Made by a program: the position numbers and the translations under genes. A DNA stretch of 64,000 bases from Lentzea cavernae. GTDB lineage: Bacteria > Actinomycetota > Actinomycetes > Mycobacteriales > Pseudonocardiaceae. Numbering within the stretch: position 1 is the stretch's first letter; each line of letters starts with the position of its first letter. A model generated the notes under the pieces. The model was not told where the DNA came from, made no database searches, and was given only the letters and a program-made list of their open reading frames with translations. The stretch spans positions 248,001-312,000 of the forward strand of contig NZ_BNAR01000002.1 of the NCBI RefSeq assembly GCF_014653695.1. Direction: 5' to 3'. This document shows, one piece after another, positions 7,967 to 16,259 of this stretch.

Positions 7967-9100
7967 ATGGATTCGGTCAAGTTCCCCCTCAAGCACCAGT
8001 CGGCGCTGGTGGCCGTCGTGTGCATGGTCGTCGACGGCGGTTTCGTGCTGCTCGACCGCGAACCGTTCCCGCAGACCGCTTTCGTGCTGTTCCTGACCTT
8101 GGCCGTGGACGCGATGCTGGCCGGTCCCGCCCGGCTGTCGCTGTGGGTGGCGGCGGCGCAGGCGGCCGTCCCGCTGATCGTCATCGTGACGGTCGGGAAC
8201 GGGATCGACTCCAACGACGCGGGTCTGCTGATAGCCGGCTACCGGGCGGGGGCGTGGCTGCGCGGCGTGCCGGCGTACTCGGCGCTCGGGATGCTCTCGG
8301 TCAGCCTCGTGGCCTGCATGCTGTTCTACGACTACAACCTGCTCTACGCCGCGCTGGTGGCGGGCAAGGGCGCGCTGCTGCCGTGGCTCGTCGGCCGCTA
8401 CACCACGGCGCGGCGCGCGTACCTCGCCGAGCTCGAGAAGCAGTCGGCGATGGCGGAGAAGGACGCCAAGGCGGCGGTCACCAAGGCGATCACCGAGGAA
8501 CGCGGCGCGATAGCCCGCGACCTGCACGACGTGATCATCCACCACGTGAGCGCCATCAACCTGCACGCCGGCGCCGCCCGCCTCGGCACGCAGAACGGCA
8601 ACCCGAAGCTGGCGAACTCGTTGCGCGCGGTCGAGACGTCCAGCCGCGCGGCCATGGTGGACCTGCGGCACCTGCTCGACCTGCTGCACGGCGACAAGGC
8701 GGAGGGCGCGCGGCAGCCGGGGCTCGGCAACCTCGACGAGCTCCTCGACGGCGTGCGCACCGCGGGCATTCCCGCCCGGCTGGAGGTGCGCGGGCAGTGC
8801 CGCGACGTGCCGGAGTCGTTGGACGTCACCGTCTACCGGATCATCCAGGAGATGCTGACCAACGCCCTGCGGCACGGCGACGCGTCCGGTGTGACGGTGA
8901 CGCTGGACTACGCGCCGGACTCGCTGGCCATCGCGTCGGAGAACACCGCGGGTCCGGGCGACGACTCCGGTTCGGTGCGCCGGGGCCTGGTCGGCATCCG
9001 CAACCGCGCCGGCATGTTCGGCGGCAGGACCCGGTCCGGACTCGACGCGGACGGCCGCACCTGGCGGACCACCGTCACGTTCCCCCTGGAGGCGTCATGA
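7967..9100 (+). CDS. NarL-type two-component sensor histidine kinase
   Basis: A 377-residue membrane kinase. Four to five transmembrane helices (about 10-145) are followed by a coiled segment, a HisKA_3 dimerisation domain with ERGAIARDLHDVIIHHVSAI (phosphorylated H187), and an HATPase_c domain with the N-box QEMLTNALRHG and a GLVGIRNRAGMFGG G-box. No extracellular sensor domain is present, so it probably senses membrane or intramembrane signals. The stop overlaps the ATG of the response regulator (ATGA, 9097-9100). It is divergent from the 4485-7831 membrane operon, which makes that operon a likely target (inference). Confidence 0.93.
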   Translation: MDSVKFPLKHQSALVAVVCMVVDGGFVLLDREPFPQTAFVLFLTLAVDAMLAGPARLSLWVAAAQAAVPLIVIVTVGNGIDSNDAGLLIAGYRAGAWLRGVPAYSALGMLSVSLVACMLFYDYNLLYAALVAGKGALLPWLVGRYTTARRAYLAELEKQSAMAEKDAKAAVTKAITEERGAIARDLHDVIIHHVSAINLHAGAARLGTQNGNPKLANSLRAVETSSRAAMVDLRHLLDLLHGDKAEGARQPGLGNLDELLDGVRTAGIPARLEVRGQCRDVPESLDVTVYRIIQEMLTNALRHGDASGVTVTLDYAPDSLAIASENTAGPGDDSGSVRRGLVGIRNRAGMFGGRTRSGLDADGRTWRTTVTFPLEAS

Positions 9101-9756
9101 CGTTGTCGGTGCTGCTCGCCGACGACCACGCGATGCTGCGCTCCGGCATGCGCGCGATCTTCGACACGCAGGACGACCTCCGCTGCGTCGCGGAGGTCGC
9201 GGACGGCAGGGCGGCGGTGACCGAGGTCGCGCGGCTGCGGCCGGACGTGGCCGTGCTCGACATCCGCATGCCCAAGCTCGACGGGCTCGGCGCGACGGAG
9301 ATGATCCTCGCCGACCCGGCGAACCGCACGAAGGTCCTGCTGCTCACCACCTACGACAGCGACGAGTACGTCTACCGGGCGCTCAAGGCGGGGGCGAGCG
9401 GGTTCCTGCTGAAGTCGCTGCCGCCGGAGGAGCTGATCTCCGCGGTGCGGGTGGCGGCGCGCGGGGACGCGTTGATCGACCCGTCGGTGACGCAACGGCT
9501 GATCGCGCGGTTCGCCGTCAGCCTCGCCCCTCCCCCGACGCCGCCGGAGCTCGCGCTGCTCACCGCGCGCGAACGCGAGGTGCTGCAGCTGGTCGCGGCG
9601 GCCTTCAGCAACGCCGAGATCGCCGCGCGGCTGCACGTCGGCGACGAGACGGTGAAGACGCACGTCTCGCGGGTGCTGTCGAAGCTGGGGCTGCGCGACC
9701 GGGTGCACGCCGTGGCGTACGCGCACATCAACGGCCTGGTGCAGCCTCGCCGCTGA
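9097..9756 (+). CDS. NarL/LuxR-family response regulator
   Basis: A 219-residue response regulator with receiver acidic pair D9-D10, phosphoacceptor D55 in VAVLDIRMPK, and switch lysine in GFLLKSLPPEE. The C-terminal LuxR-type HTH (about 150-210) includes LTAREREVLQLVAAAFSNAEIA and ETVKTHVSRVLSKLGLRDR. It is translationally coupled to the upstream kinase. Its 3' end overlaps the convergent EthD-like gene by 29 nt. Its target may be the palindrome at 7891-7908. Confidence 0.95.
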   Translation: MTLSVLLADDHAMLRSGMRAIFDTQDDLRCVAEVADGRAAVTEVARLRPDVAVLDIRMPKLDGLGATEMILADPANRTKVLLLTTYDSDEYVYRALKAGASGFLLKSLPPEELISAVRVAARGDALIDPSVTQRLIARFAVSLAPPPTPPELALLTAREREVLQLVAAAFSNAEIAARLHVGDETVKTHVSRVLSKLGLRDRVHAVAYAHINGLVQPRR

Positions 9757-10090
9757 GCCGTTCGTCGACGATCCAGGACCGGGTCCGGGAGCGGTCGAGG
9801 AAGCGCTCCTCGTCCTCGGCGATCCCGGAACCGGGCGCGAGGACGAGCGAGAGCCAGGTCCGGCGGGTCGCCGCGTCGGCGAACCTCATCTGCGTGATCG
9901 CGTCGAACTCCGCGGGGAAGCCGCGCTCGTCGGTGGGCGGCAGGTAGTTGCGCGCGTAGTAGAACGGGCCGGAGGCGATGCTCAGGACCAGCGGGACGTG
10001 GTGGTTCTCGTAGTGGTCCACGAACTCGTCCCTGCTCATGCCCGCACGAGCCTTCAGGAAGGCGATGGTGGTGATCACGGACGACCACAC
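9728..10090 (-). CDS. EthD-domain-like small protein
   Basis: A 120-residue dimeric alpha+beta barrel-type protein. The segment ITTIAFLKARAGMSRDEFVDHYENHHVPLV matches the EthD-like pattern (beta strand, then YxxxHxPL with the HHVPL histidines). Such proteins assist monooxygenase-related catabolism or act as small lyases. The GTG at 10090 has AGGGG about 5 nt upstream; a second GTG at 10078 would remove four residues and also fit the family's usual N-terminus. It appears monocistronic. The specific role is unknown. Confidence 0.75.
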   Translation of the reverse strand: MWSSVITTIAFLKARAGMSRDEFVDHYENHHVPLVLSIASGPFYYARNYLPPTDERGFPAEFDAITQMRFADAATRRTWLSLVLAPGSGIAEDEERFLDRSRTRSWIVDERLSGEAAPGR

Positions 10091-10140
10091 TAGGGCCCCT
10101 GGGCCGAGCGGTGAAGCCGCCGGTCGTGGGGCTGGACCGG

Positions 10141-10179
10141 CTGAGCCGCGGAGACCCCTCGTGCAACTCCGCGGTTCAG
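10141..10179 (-). terminator. Hairpin terminator after the lipoprotein gene
   Basis: Arms 10141-10153 (CTGAGCCGCGGAG) and 10167-10179 (CTCCGCGGTTCAG) pair over 13 positions with one wobble and a 13-nt loop. It lies just past the stop of the minus-strand lipoprotein gene ending at 10184. Confidence 0.55.
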
Positions 10180-10183
10180 CGGC

Positions 10184-10819
10184 TCAGCTCTGCCAGACGA
10201 CCGGCGACTTCACGTAGTCGTCGCCGCGGTTGTACTCGGCCGCCGCGACCTTCGACCCGTCCTGGGCGGCGCTGAGCACACAGGTCTCGTACGTCTCACC
10301 TGCGGCCTTGAACGTCCTGGGCGCGTTGGTGGAGTCGCACTTCGGGGTGTCGCCGGAGATGATCACGCCGGTGCCCTTGCCGTCCTCACCGAGGCCGCGC
10401 AGGCCGATCGAGGTGAAGCTGAGGTCGGTGCCGCTGAGGTTCTCGACCTTGGCCCGCAGGTAGAACGGCGTGATGTTCTTGGCCTTGTCGCCGAACTTCG
10501 CCAGGTCCTCCTTCGCGCCCGCCTCGATGGCCGTGACGGTGACGGCGACGATGCCGGTCTTGTCGCCGACGGTGACGGGGATGACCGCGCGGGTGCCGAC
10601 CTTGAGCTTGGTGCCGGGAGCGGTGACGTCCCCGCCGGCCGGGACCGCGGGAGCCTCCTTGGACGCGGAGGTCTCCTTGGTGGTCGTGGCGGTGCTGGTG
10701 GACGTCGTCGTGTCCGTGGCGGGCGTCGCCGTGCCACCGGTCTCGGAGCCGCACGCCGACAGCAGCAGGCCCGCCGTCGCGACGGCGGCGATGAACAGGG
10801 GGCCACGGGCGTGCGTCAC
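10184..10819 (-). CDS. Secreted lipoprotein with Thr/Ser-rich linker
   Basis: A 211-residue lipoprotein. The signal peptide ends in the lipobox LLLSACGS (Cys at about residue 23). A low-complexity Thr/Ser/Ala/Lys spacer follows (about 25-60), then a beta-rich domain with TRAVIPVTVGDKTGIVAVTVTAIEAG and a final VVW segment. The fold resembles DUF4352-like (telokin-like) domains of actinobacterial lipoproteins, but I cannot assign a function. The GTG start has GGAG about 9 nt upstream. The two C-terminal-half Cys residues (PKCDS, YETCVL) could form a disulphide. Confidence 0.85.
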   Translation of the reverse strand: MTHARGPLFIAAVATAGLLLSACGSETGGTATPATDTTTSTSTATTTKETSASKEAPAVPAGGDVTAPGTKLKVGTRAVIPVTVGDKTGIVAVTVTAIEAGAKEDLAKFGDKAKNITPFYLRAKVENLSGTDLSFTSIGLRGLGEDGKGTGVIISGDTPKCDSTNAPRTFKAAGETYETCVLSAAQDGSKVAAAEYNRGDDYVKSPVVWQS

Positions 10820-10912
10820 TGCGGAACTCCTCGGACGGCGGAACCTGGGTTGCCCTGGACGCTAGGCCGGATGCAGGAGCCGCGGTATCGGTCGTTCGCA
10901 CCACACGCGGGT

Positions 10913-11557
10913 TCAGAGGTCGTCGAGACCGATCAGCCCGTCCTGGATCGCCCTGGCCACGAGCGCGGCCTTCGTCGGGGCCTGCCTGCCGATCGCCGCG
11001 TACTTGACCCTGATCCGCTCCAGGTGGGAGTTCACCGTGCTGAGCGTGATGTTCAGGCGTTGCGCGACGAACTCCTTCGACTCGGACTGGAACCACTCGA
11101 CCAGGACCTCGGTCTCGCGCGGCGACAGCGCGGGCCTCGTCTCCGACCTGTCACCCGCCAGAGCGCCCGCCAGTGCCGGCGGAGTGTACGACTGGCCCCG
11201 CGCCGCCGCTTTCACGGCTTGCACGAGGTGGTCGGCGCCCTCGGCCTTGGTCAGGTAGCTCAGCGCGCCGATCTCGAGGCACAGCAGGGCGATCTCGTCG
11301 TCCGAGCGCATCGAGTAGACGATCACCCTGCGGCCGTCCTCCACGAGCCTGCGGAGCTCGGCCGTGGCGGGCGTGCCCCCGGCGAGGTGCAGGTCGAGCA
11401 CGACGACGTCCGCGGTGGCACCGGGACCGGTCCAGGCGACCTCGGGTTCCTCGCCGCTCGCCACCAGTTCGACGTCCGCCGTGGACAGCCAGTGCGCGAC
11501 TCCCGCGCGCACCACGGGATGGTCGTCGACCAGGACCGCCGTCACGCCGTGCGCCAT
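10913..11557 (-). CDS. LuxR-family response regulator
   Basis: A 214-residue regulator. The receiver domain has D11-D12, phosphoacceptor D55 in VVVLDLHLAG and lysine in ALSYLTKAEGADH; the LuxR HTH has LSPRETEVLVEWFQSESKEFVAQRL and STVNSHLERIRVKYAAIGR. The ATG at 11557 is preceded by GAGGAGCGAGGCGAG and overlaps the upstream membrane protein gene by 16 nt, so the three genes 10913-13615 form one operon. The HTH variant (SESKEFVAQRLNITLSTVNSHLERIR) differs from the other NarL-type regulators here and resembles actinobacterial regulators paired with split or atypical kinases. Confidence 0.9.
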   Translation of the reverse strand: MAHGVTAVLVDDHPVVRAGVAHWLSTADVELVASGEEPEVAWTGPGATADVVVLDLHLAGGTPATAELRRLVEDGRRVIVYSMRSDDEIALLCLEIGALSYLTKAEGADHLVQAVKAAARGQSYTPPALAGALAGDRSETRPALSPRETEVLVEWFQSESKEFVAQRLNITLSTVNSHLERIRVKYAAIGRQAPTKAALVARAIQDGLIGLDDL

Positions 11558-12594
11558 CTCGCCTCGCTCCTCACCAGTCCGCTGTGGACACTCGTTTCGA
11601 CCGTGACCGCCACCGGTCTGCCCGGTGGCGGAAGGGTTTCCGGAGCGTCGGCCACCACCGCCACGCGCACCTCGTCGGCCGTGCGCAACAGGCTCACCTT
11701 CGCACGCCCGTTCGCGGCGGCGAGTGCCTGGGCCATCGGGGCGACCAGCTCCCGGCGCACCTCCGTCGGGACCGACGTGGCCGTGCCGCTGACCGCGAGC
11801 GACACGACCACACCGCGCCGTTCGGCGACGTCCACGCACGCGGTCAGCTCGTGCAGCAACGGGTCCGGCACGTCGTCGTTCTCCGCGAACAGCCTGCGCA
11901 GCTGCACCGCCGCGACCGAGCACCGCAGCCGGGTCGCCTGGTCGGCGACGCTCACCTGCTCGTCGGCCAGGTCGGCGAGCAGCGGCAGCAACGCGCCGAG
12001 CTGGCCCTCGAACCCGGCCTTCAGGTCCTGTTCCCGTTGGCGGGCCAGCTCTTCCCGCGCGCGGGCGGCGTCGTGCTCCGCGGCGGCCTCGGCGGCGAGC
12101 CGCGCGTCCCGGTGCAGCACGCGCGTGATCACCAGGACGCCGACCTGGAAGCTCGTGCCGCTCAGGATCACGACTCCGGCCGTGCCCACGTCACCGTTCC
12201 CGGCGTGCACGAACCACGCGATGCTGAAGCAGATGTGCGCGCTCAGCGCCACGACCAGCGCTGCCGGGCGTTCGACCAGCACCAGCAGCAGGTACCAGCC
12301 GACGAGCCCGAACGCCCAGTCCGCCGGGCCGAACGACGCTCCCGCGGGCAGGGCCGCCGTCGCCAGCACCGACGCGGCGAGGGGTGCGACGGCGAGGTAG
12401 GCGGGCGTCCTCGTGCCCGTTGCCACGTGTGCCGCCAGGATCGCCAGCACAGCGGCGAGCAGGCCGTACGCGAGCCAGGCGGCGGGGCCCTGCGAGTGCG
12501 CGACGAGCGAGGGCAGCGTGAGGACGAGCTGGATGGCGAAGACCACGACCAGCAGCACCTGGCGGGTCATGACGGAGACGGCGTGGTCAGTCAT
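11542..12594 (-). CDS. Membrane protein resembling a degenerate sensor kinase
   Basis: A 350-residue protein with about six transmembrane helices (15-170), a charged coiled-coil linker (RDARLAAEAAAEHDAARAREELARQREQDL), and a cytoplasmic region lacking a recognisable phospho-accepting histidine, N-box or G-boxes. The coiled-coil and kinase-like tail (VPTEVRRELVAPMAQALAAANGRAKVSLL) look like a decayed HATPase fold. It sits between a true kinase gene (overlap 8 nt) and the response regulator gene (overlap 16 nt). It may be a signalling partner or pseudokinase within a three-protein system. Function is inferred from position. Confidence 0.75.
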   Translation of the reverse strand: MTDHAVSVMTRQVLLVVVFAIQLVLTLPSLVAHSQGPAAWLAYGLLAAVLAILAAHVATGTRTPAYLAVAPLAASVLATAALPAGASFGPADWAFGLVGWYLLLVLVERPAALVVALSAHICFSIAWFVHAGNGDVGTAGVVILSGTSFQVGVLVITRVLHRDARLAAEAAAEHDAARAREELARQREQDLKAGFEGQLGALLPLLADLADEQVSVADQATRLRCSVAAVQLRRLFAENDDVPDPLLHELTACVDVAERRGVVVSLAVSGTATSVPTEVRRELVAPMAQALAAANGRAKVSLLRTADEVRVAVVADAPETLPPPGRPVAVTVETSVHSGLVRSEARWRTA

Positions 12595-13615
12595 CGGCGG
12601 GCCACGTCAACCGCGCGGTGGTGCCACGTCCCGGTGCCGACTCGACCACCGCGGTGCCGCCCACGGCCTCCAGGCGTCCGACCACTGATCCCGTGAGGCC
12701 ACGCCGGTGCTCCGGCACCTCGCCGGGCACGAATCCCCTGCCGTCGTCCTCGACGAGCACCACTCCCGGCGTCACCGTCAGCCGGGCGCTGGACGTGCCC
12801 GAGTGGCGCTCGACGTTGGTGAGCAGCTCACGGGCCGCGCGCACGAACTGCAGGGCGACCCCGGCCGGCACCCTGACGACCTCGGCCTGCACCCGCACGT
12901 CCACGGAACTGGCCCGCGCCACGGCCGTGAGCGCGGCCCCCAGGTCGACGGTCCCCTCCGCGTCGCCCCGCTCGGCCAGCACCACCAGGTCCCTGCGCGC
13001 CTGCGCGGCCACCTCGTCCGGATCACCGCCGTGCGCGGCCATCAGGAACGTCGCGGCGGCCGTGTCGTGCAGCAGCGCCAGGTACTCCCGCTCTCTCCTG
13101 CCCTGGTCCAGGGCGACCGCCGCAGCCCGGCTCTGCTCGGCGGCCCGTTCCCTCAGCCGGTCCACCCGGCGGCTCGACCTGCGCAACAGCTCGTAGGCCA
13201 GCCGTGCGAGCACCGACTCCAGCACCGCCCGCACGAGCACACCGGGCCCGGTCGTCACCACCTGCACGGCGAGCAACGCGGCCGTCGCGGGCACGGTGAC
13301 CTTCAGCGGCCACTGCCACTGCCAGGTGATCAGCGTCGTCGTGAGGACGGTCAGCACCCACTGGTCGGCATCGGCGCCCAGCAGCAGCGACAGCACCACG
13401 ACCCGGAGGAACGCCACCGGCAGCGCGACCTCCGGCAACCAGAAGTCGGCGACCGTGCTCACGGCGACGATCGCGAACAACGCCCAGCCCAGCGCCGAGT
13501 TGAGCGAGAAGGCGCCGAAGAGGCTGACCAGGACGACGCAGGCGCCGCGGACGGGACCCGCGAGACGGGACACCGTCGCAAGCAGTCTCGCCTCCAGCAC
13601 AGTTGCATTCTGCAC
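12587..13615 (-). CDS. Sensor histidine kinase of atypical three-gene system
   Basis: A protein of about 342 residues with transmembrane helices (25-145), a coiled-coil linker, and REREYLALLHDTAAATFLMAA containing the likely phospho-acceptor H183. The HATPase_c domain has the N-box RAARELLTNVERHSG and G-boxes VLVEDDGRGFVP and RGLTGSVVGRLEAVGG. The start is uncertain: GTG codons at 13615 and 13600 and a TTG at 13654 are all in frame. I take 13615, which keeps a short gap to the divergent VanZ-like gene. It is the first gene of the kinase/pseudokinase/regulator operon. Confidence 0.85.
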   Translation of the reverse strand: MQNATVLEARLLATVSRLAGPVRGACVVLVSLFGAFSLNSALGWALFAIVAVSTVADFWLPEVALPVAFLRVVVLSLLLGADADQWVLTVLTTTLITWQWQWPLKVTVPATAALLAVQVVTTGPGVLVRAVLESVLARLAYELLRRSSRRVDRLRERAAEQSRAAAVALDQGRREREYLALLHDTAAATFLMAAHGGDPDEVAAQARRDLVVLAERGDAEGTVDLGAALTAVARASSVDVRVQAEVVRVPAGVALQFVRAARELLTNVERHSGTSSARLTVTPGVVLVEDDGRGFVPGEVPEHRRGLTGSVVGRLEAVGGTAVVESAPGRGTTARLTWPADD

Positions 13616-13678
13616 ATATCGTCCGCGTATCGAAAAACGCGTACACCCTCGCAACGCCCGCTCGTCTTGAGTGGACCC

Positions 13679-14230
13679 GTGCTCAACACCTGGCAGGAGT
13701 GGGTCGGAACGGAGACCGGGGTCGTCCTCGGGGCGGTGCTCGGGTTACCGGCGGCCGTGCTCGTGATGCTCCTGCTGGGACTCCACCGCAAGCTCCGCGA
13801 GCGCCCGAGTCCGTGGCGGACGGCGATGGTCGACGTCGGCCTTTTCTACGGGACGCTGCCGTGGGTCTGGCTCCTGTTGCTGCCGGGCTCGTCGGCCGAG
13901 CTGAGCCTGGTTCCGTTCGCGGACATCATCGACCTCGTCGCCCACCGCGACGTCGGCCAGATCGTCGGGAACCTGCTGGTCTTCGCGGCGCTCGGGTTCT
14001 TCGGCCCGCTGCGGTTCGAGGCGCTGCGGTCGGTGTGGCGGGTGCTGGTGGTCGCGGGAGCCTGCTCGACGTTGATCGAGATCGCGCAGTTCACCGCGCT
14101 GCACCGGGTGTCCTCTGTGGACGACGTGCTGCTCAACGCCGTCGGCGCGGCCATGGCCTCGATGCTGTCCTGGTGGTGGTGGCGTGCCAAGCCCGCGGTG
14201 GTGGCCGACCGGCGACTGGTCGCCGTCTGA
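13679..14230 (+). CDS. VanZ-family membrane protein
   Basis: A 183-residue membrane protein with four to five helices and the VanZ signature: GQIVGNLLVFAALGFFGPLR, then STLIEIAQFTALHRVSSVDDVLLNAVGAAMASML. VanZ domains occur widely in actinobacteria and do not by themselves indicate teicoplanin resistance. The GTG at 13679 is used; a TTG at 13667 would add four residues. It ends 21 nt before an OmpR-type regulator and its kinase, so the three may form an operon, a layout superficially like vanZ-vanR-vanS. No vanHAX genes are present. Confidence 0.82.
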   Translation: MLNTWQEWVGTETGVVLGAVLGLPAAVLVMLLLGLHRKLRERPSPWRTAMVDVGLFYGTLPWVWLLLLPGSSAELSLVPFADIIDLVAHRDVGQIVGNLLVFAALGFFGPLRFEALRSVWRVLVVAGACSTLIEIAQFTALHRVSSVDDVLLNAVGAAMASMLSWWWWRAKPAVVADRRLVAV

Positions 14231-14251
14231 CGTGCTGCTTAAGGTGACGGC

Positions 14252-14917
14252 ATGCGCGTGCTGATCGTGGAGGACGAGCCGCACCTGGCGGAGGCCGTCC
14301 GGGACGGGCTGCGGCTGGAGGCGATCGCCGCGGACATCGCCGGGGACGGCGACACGGCGCTGGAGCTGCTGGGCGTCAACTCCTACGACATCGCGGTGCT
14401 CGACCGCGACATCCCCGGCCCGTCCGGGGACGAGGTGGCGCGGCGGATCGTCGCGTCCGGCAGCGGCATGCCGATCCTGATGCTCACCGCCGCCGACCGG
14501 ATCGACGACAAGGCGTCCGGCTTCGGGCTCGGCGCCGACGACTACCTCACCAAGCCGTTCGAACTGCGGGAGCTGGTGCTGCGGCTCAGGGCGCTCGCCC
14601 GCCGGCGCGCCTACGCGCGGCCGCCCGTCAGCGAGATCGGCGGCCTGCGGCTCGACCCGTTCCGGCGCGAGGTGTTCCGCGACGGGCAGTACGTGGCGTT
14701 GACGCGCAAGCAGTTCGCGGTGCTCGAGGTGCTGGTCGGCGCGCAGGGCGGAGTGGTCAGCGCCGAGGAGCTGCTGGAACGGGCGTGGGACGAGAACGCC
14801 GACCCGTTCACCAACGCCGTCCGCATCACCGTCTCGGCGCTGCGCAAGCGGCTCGGCGAGCCGTGGCTCATCGCGACGGTGCCGGGGGTCGGCTACCGCA
14901 TCGACGCGGATGCCTAG
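14252..14917 (+). CDS. OmpR/PhoB-family response regulator
   Basis: A 221-residue regulator. The receiver domain has E7-D8, phosphoacceptor D51 in YDIAVLDRDIPGPSGDE and switch lysine in DDYLTKPFELREL; the winged-helix DNA-binding domain (about 125-220) has LTRKQFAVLEVLVGAQGGVVSAEEL and TVSALRKRLGEPWLIATVPGVGYRI. It overlaps the kinase gene by 8 nt. This is the only OmpR-type system in the window; the others are NarL-like. Confidence 0.95.
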   Translation: MRVLIVEDEPHLAEAVRDGLRLEAIAADIAGDGDTALELLGVNSYDIAVLDRDIPGPSGDEVARRIVASGSGMPILMLTAADRIDDKASGFGLGADDYLTKPFELRELVLRLRALARRRAYARPPVSEIGGLRLDPFRREVFRDGQYVALTRKQFAVLEVLVGAQGGVVSAEELLERAWDENADPFTNAVRITVSALRKRLGEPWLIATVPGVGYRIDADA

Positions 14918-15986
14918 GACGCCGGGACTGAGCGCCCGCCTGAAGCTCACCCTCAGCTACGCGGGCATCGTCGTCGTGGCCGGCGCGGTCCTGCTGGCCG
15001 TGTCGTGGTGGTACCTGCTGCGCTACCTCCCCGACAACGACCAGGGCCTGCTCTTCACGAGTCCCAACCGCTACCTGCTCTCCCGCATCTTCGGCCGCGC
15101 GGCGGCCCTCGCCATGGTGGGCCTGATCGCGTTCGGCCTCGTCGGCGGATGGCTGCTCGCGGGCCGGATGCTCTCCCCGCTCGACAAGATCGCGGACGCG
15201 GCGCGGCTGGCCGCCCAGGGCTCGCTGTCGCACCGGATCCGGTTGCCCGGCAAGACCGACGAGTTCCGCGAGCTGTCCGACGTCTTCGACACGATGCTGG
15301 AGAAGCTCGAGTCCCACGTCGCCGAGCAGCGCAGGTTCGCCGCGAACGCCTCGCACGAACTCCGCACCCCGCTCGCGATCTTGCAGTCGCTGCTCGACGT
15401 GGCCCGCCAGGACCCGTCGAAGATCAACCGCGAGCTGGTCGACCGCCTGCACACCGCGAGCCGCCGCGCGATCGACCTCACCGAGGCCCTGCTGCTGCTC
15501 AGCCGGGGCGAGCGCGGCACGTTCACCCGTGAGCCCGTGGACCTCTCGCTGATCGCCGAGGAAGCCGCCGAGACCCTGCTGCCTTCGGCGGAGAGGCGCG
15601 GCGTCACCCTCGACGTCACCGGCGAGCGCGCGACCACGACCGGCTCACCGGAACTGCTGCTGCGGCTCGTGACGAACCTCGTGCAGAACGCGATCGTGCA
15701 CAACCTGGCGTCCGGCGGCACGGTCACCATCCACACCGAACCGCAGCACAAGGCGTGCGTGGTGAGGGTCGAGAACACCGGCCGTGAGCTGCCATCGGAC
15801 CTGGTGCCGACGCTCACCGAGCCGTTCCAGCGCGGCACCGAACGCTTCCGCTCCGACGACCACGCGGGCGTCGGACTCGGGCTGGCGATCGTGCACAGCA
15901 TCGTCCGGGCGCACGAGGGCGCCCTCGACATCGCGGCCCGTCCCGGGGGTGGCCTGCGCGTGACGATCCGGCTGCCCGGTCGCTGA
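14910..15986 (+). CDS. HisKA-type sensor histidine kinase
   Basis: A 358-residue kinase with transmembrane helices at about 14-36 and 63-88, a short periplasmic loop (about 25 residues), and a HAMP domain (GGWLLAGRMLSPLDKIADAARLAAQG). HisKA has RRFAANASHELRTPLAILQS (H149), and HATPase_c has LVTNLVQNAIVHNLASGG and VGLGLAIVHSIVRAHEG. The small extracytoplasmic loop suggests sensing at the membrane. It is co-transcribed with the OmpR-type regulator (ATG overlaps by 8 nt), followed by a hairpin terminator at 15998-16032. Confidence 0.95.
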   Translation: MPRTPGLSARLKLTLSYAGIVVVAGAVLLAVSWWYLLRYLPDNDQGLLFTSPNRYLLSRIFGRAAALAMVGLIAFGLVGGWLLAGRMLSPLDKIADAARLAAQGSLSHRIRLPGKTDEFRELSDVFDTMLEKLESHVAEQRRFAANASHELRTPLAILQSLLDVARQDPSKINRELVDRLHTASRRAIDLTEALLLLSRGERGTFTREPVDLSLIAEEAAETLLPSAERRGVTLDVTGERATTTGSPELLLRLVTNLVQNAIVHNLASGGTVTIHTEPQHKACVVRVENTGRELPSDLVPTLTEPFQRGTERFRSDDHAGVGLGLAIVHSIVRAHEGALDIAARPGGGLRVTIRLPGR

Positions 15987-15997
15987 ACGGACGACAG

Positions 15998-16032
15998 CCC
16001 GTCGCCGCCCACGTGACGAGAGCGGCGACGGG
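15998..16032 (+). terminator. Hairpin terminator after the kinase gene
   Basis: CCCGTCGCCGC (15998-16008) pairs perfectly with GCGGCGACGGG (16022-16032) around a 13-nt loop, 12 bases after the kinase stop. No T-tract follows. Confidence 0.6.
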
Positions 16033-16109
16033 GTGTTCATGACGCTGATCTGCTGAGCACCACCACCGCCGGGGGTTCCGACGGCGTGGATCGAGCTTGT
16101 GGAGATGCG

Positions 16110-16121
16110 GAGAGCGCTCTC
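16110..16121. promoter_or_regulatory. LacI-type operator, distal site
   Basis: GAGAGCGCTCTC, a perfect 12-bp palindrome with central CG, lies about 140 bp upstream of the DUF1996 gene. It is one of four near-identical sites around the LacI gene at 19964-20977. The other sequence between 16033 and 16259 shows only the second operator at 16212. Confidence 0.65.
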
Positions 16122-16211
16122 ACAAACCTGCCGCCGAACGGTACGACCAGACGTCCGCGCTGTCAAAAGCCCGGTCTTGACACCTGCCACGACCGGGCGG
16201 GACGCTGTTTG

Positions 16212-16225
16212 GGAGAGCGCTCTCC
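16212..16225. promoter_or_regulatory. LacI-type operator, proximal site
   Basis: GGAGAGCGCTCTCC, a perfect 14-bp palindrome 34 bp before the DUF1996 start codon. The pair of sites 102 bp apart (about ten helical turns) is compatible with DNA looping by a LacI-family tetramer or two dimers. Confidence 0.7.
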
Positions 16226-16259
16226 AAGCCGGTTTCCCCACGTCGGCAGGAGGACACAG

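Noticed and set aside
13679..15986. VanZ-like plus OmpR-type regulator plus kinase as a vancomycin/teicoplanin resistance cluster
   Set aside because: No vanH, vanA or vanX homologue is nearby, VanZ domains are widespread, and the kinase/regulator are generic.
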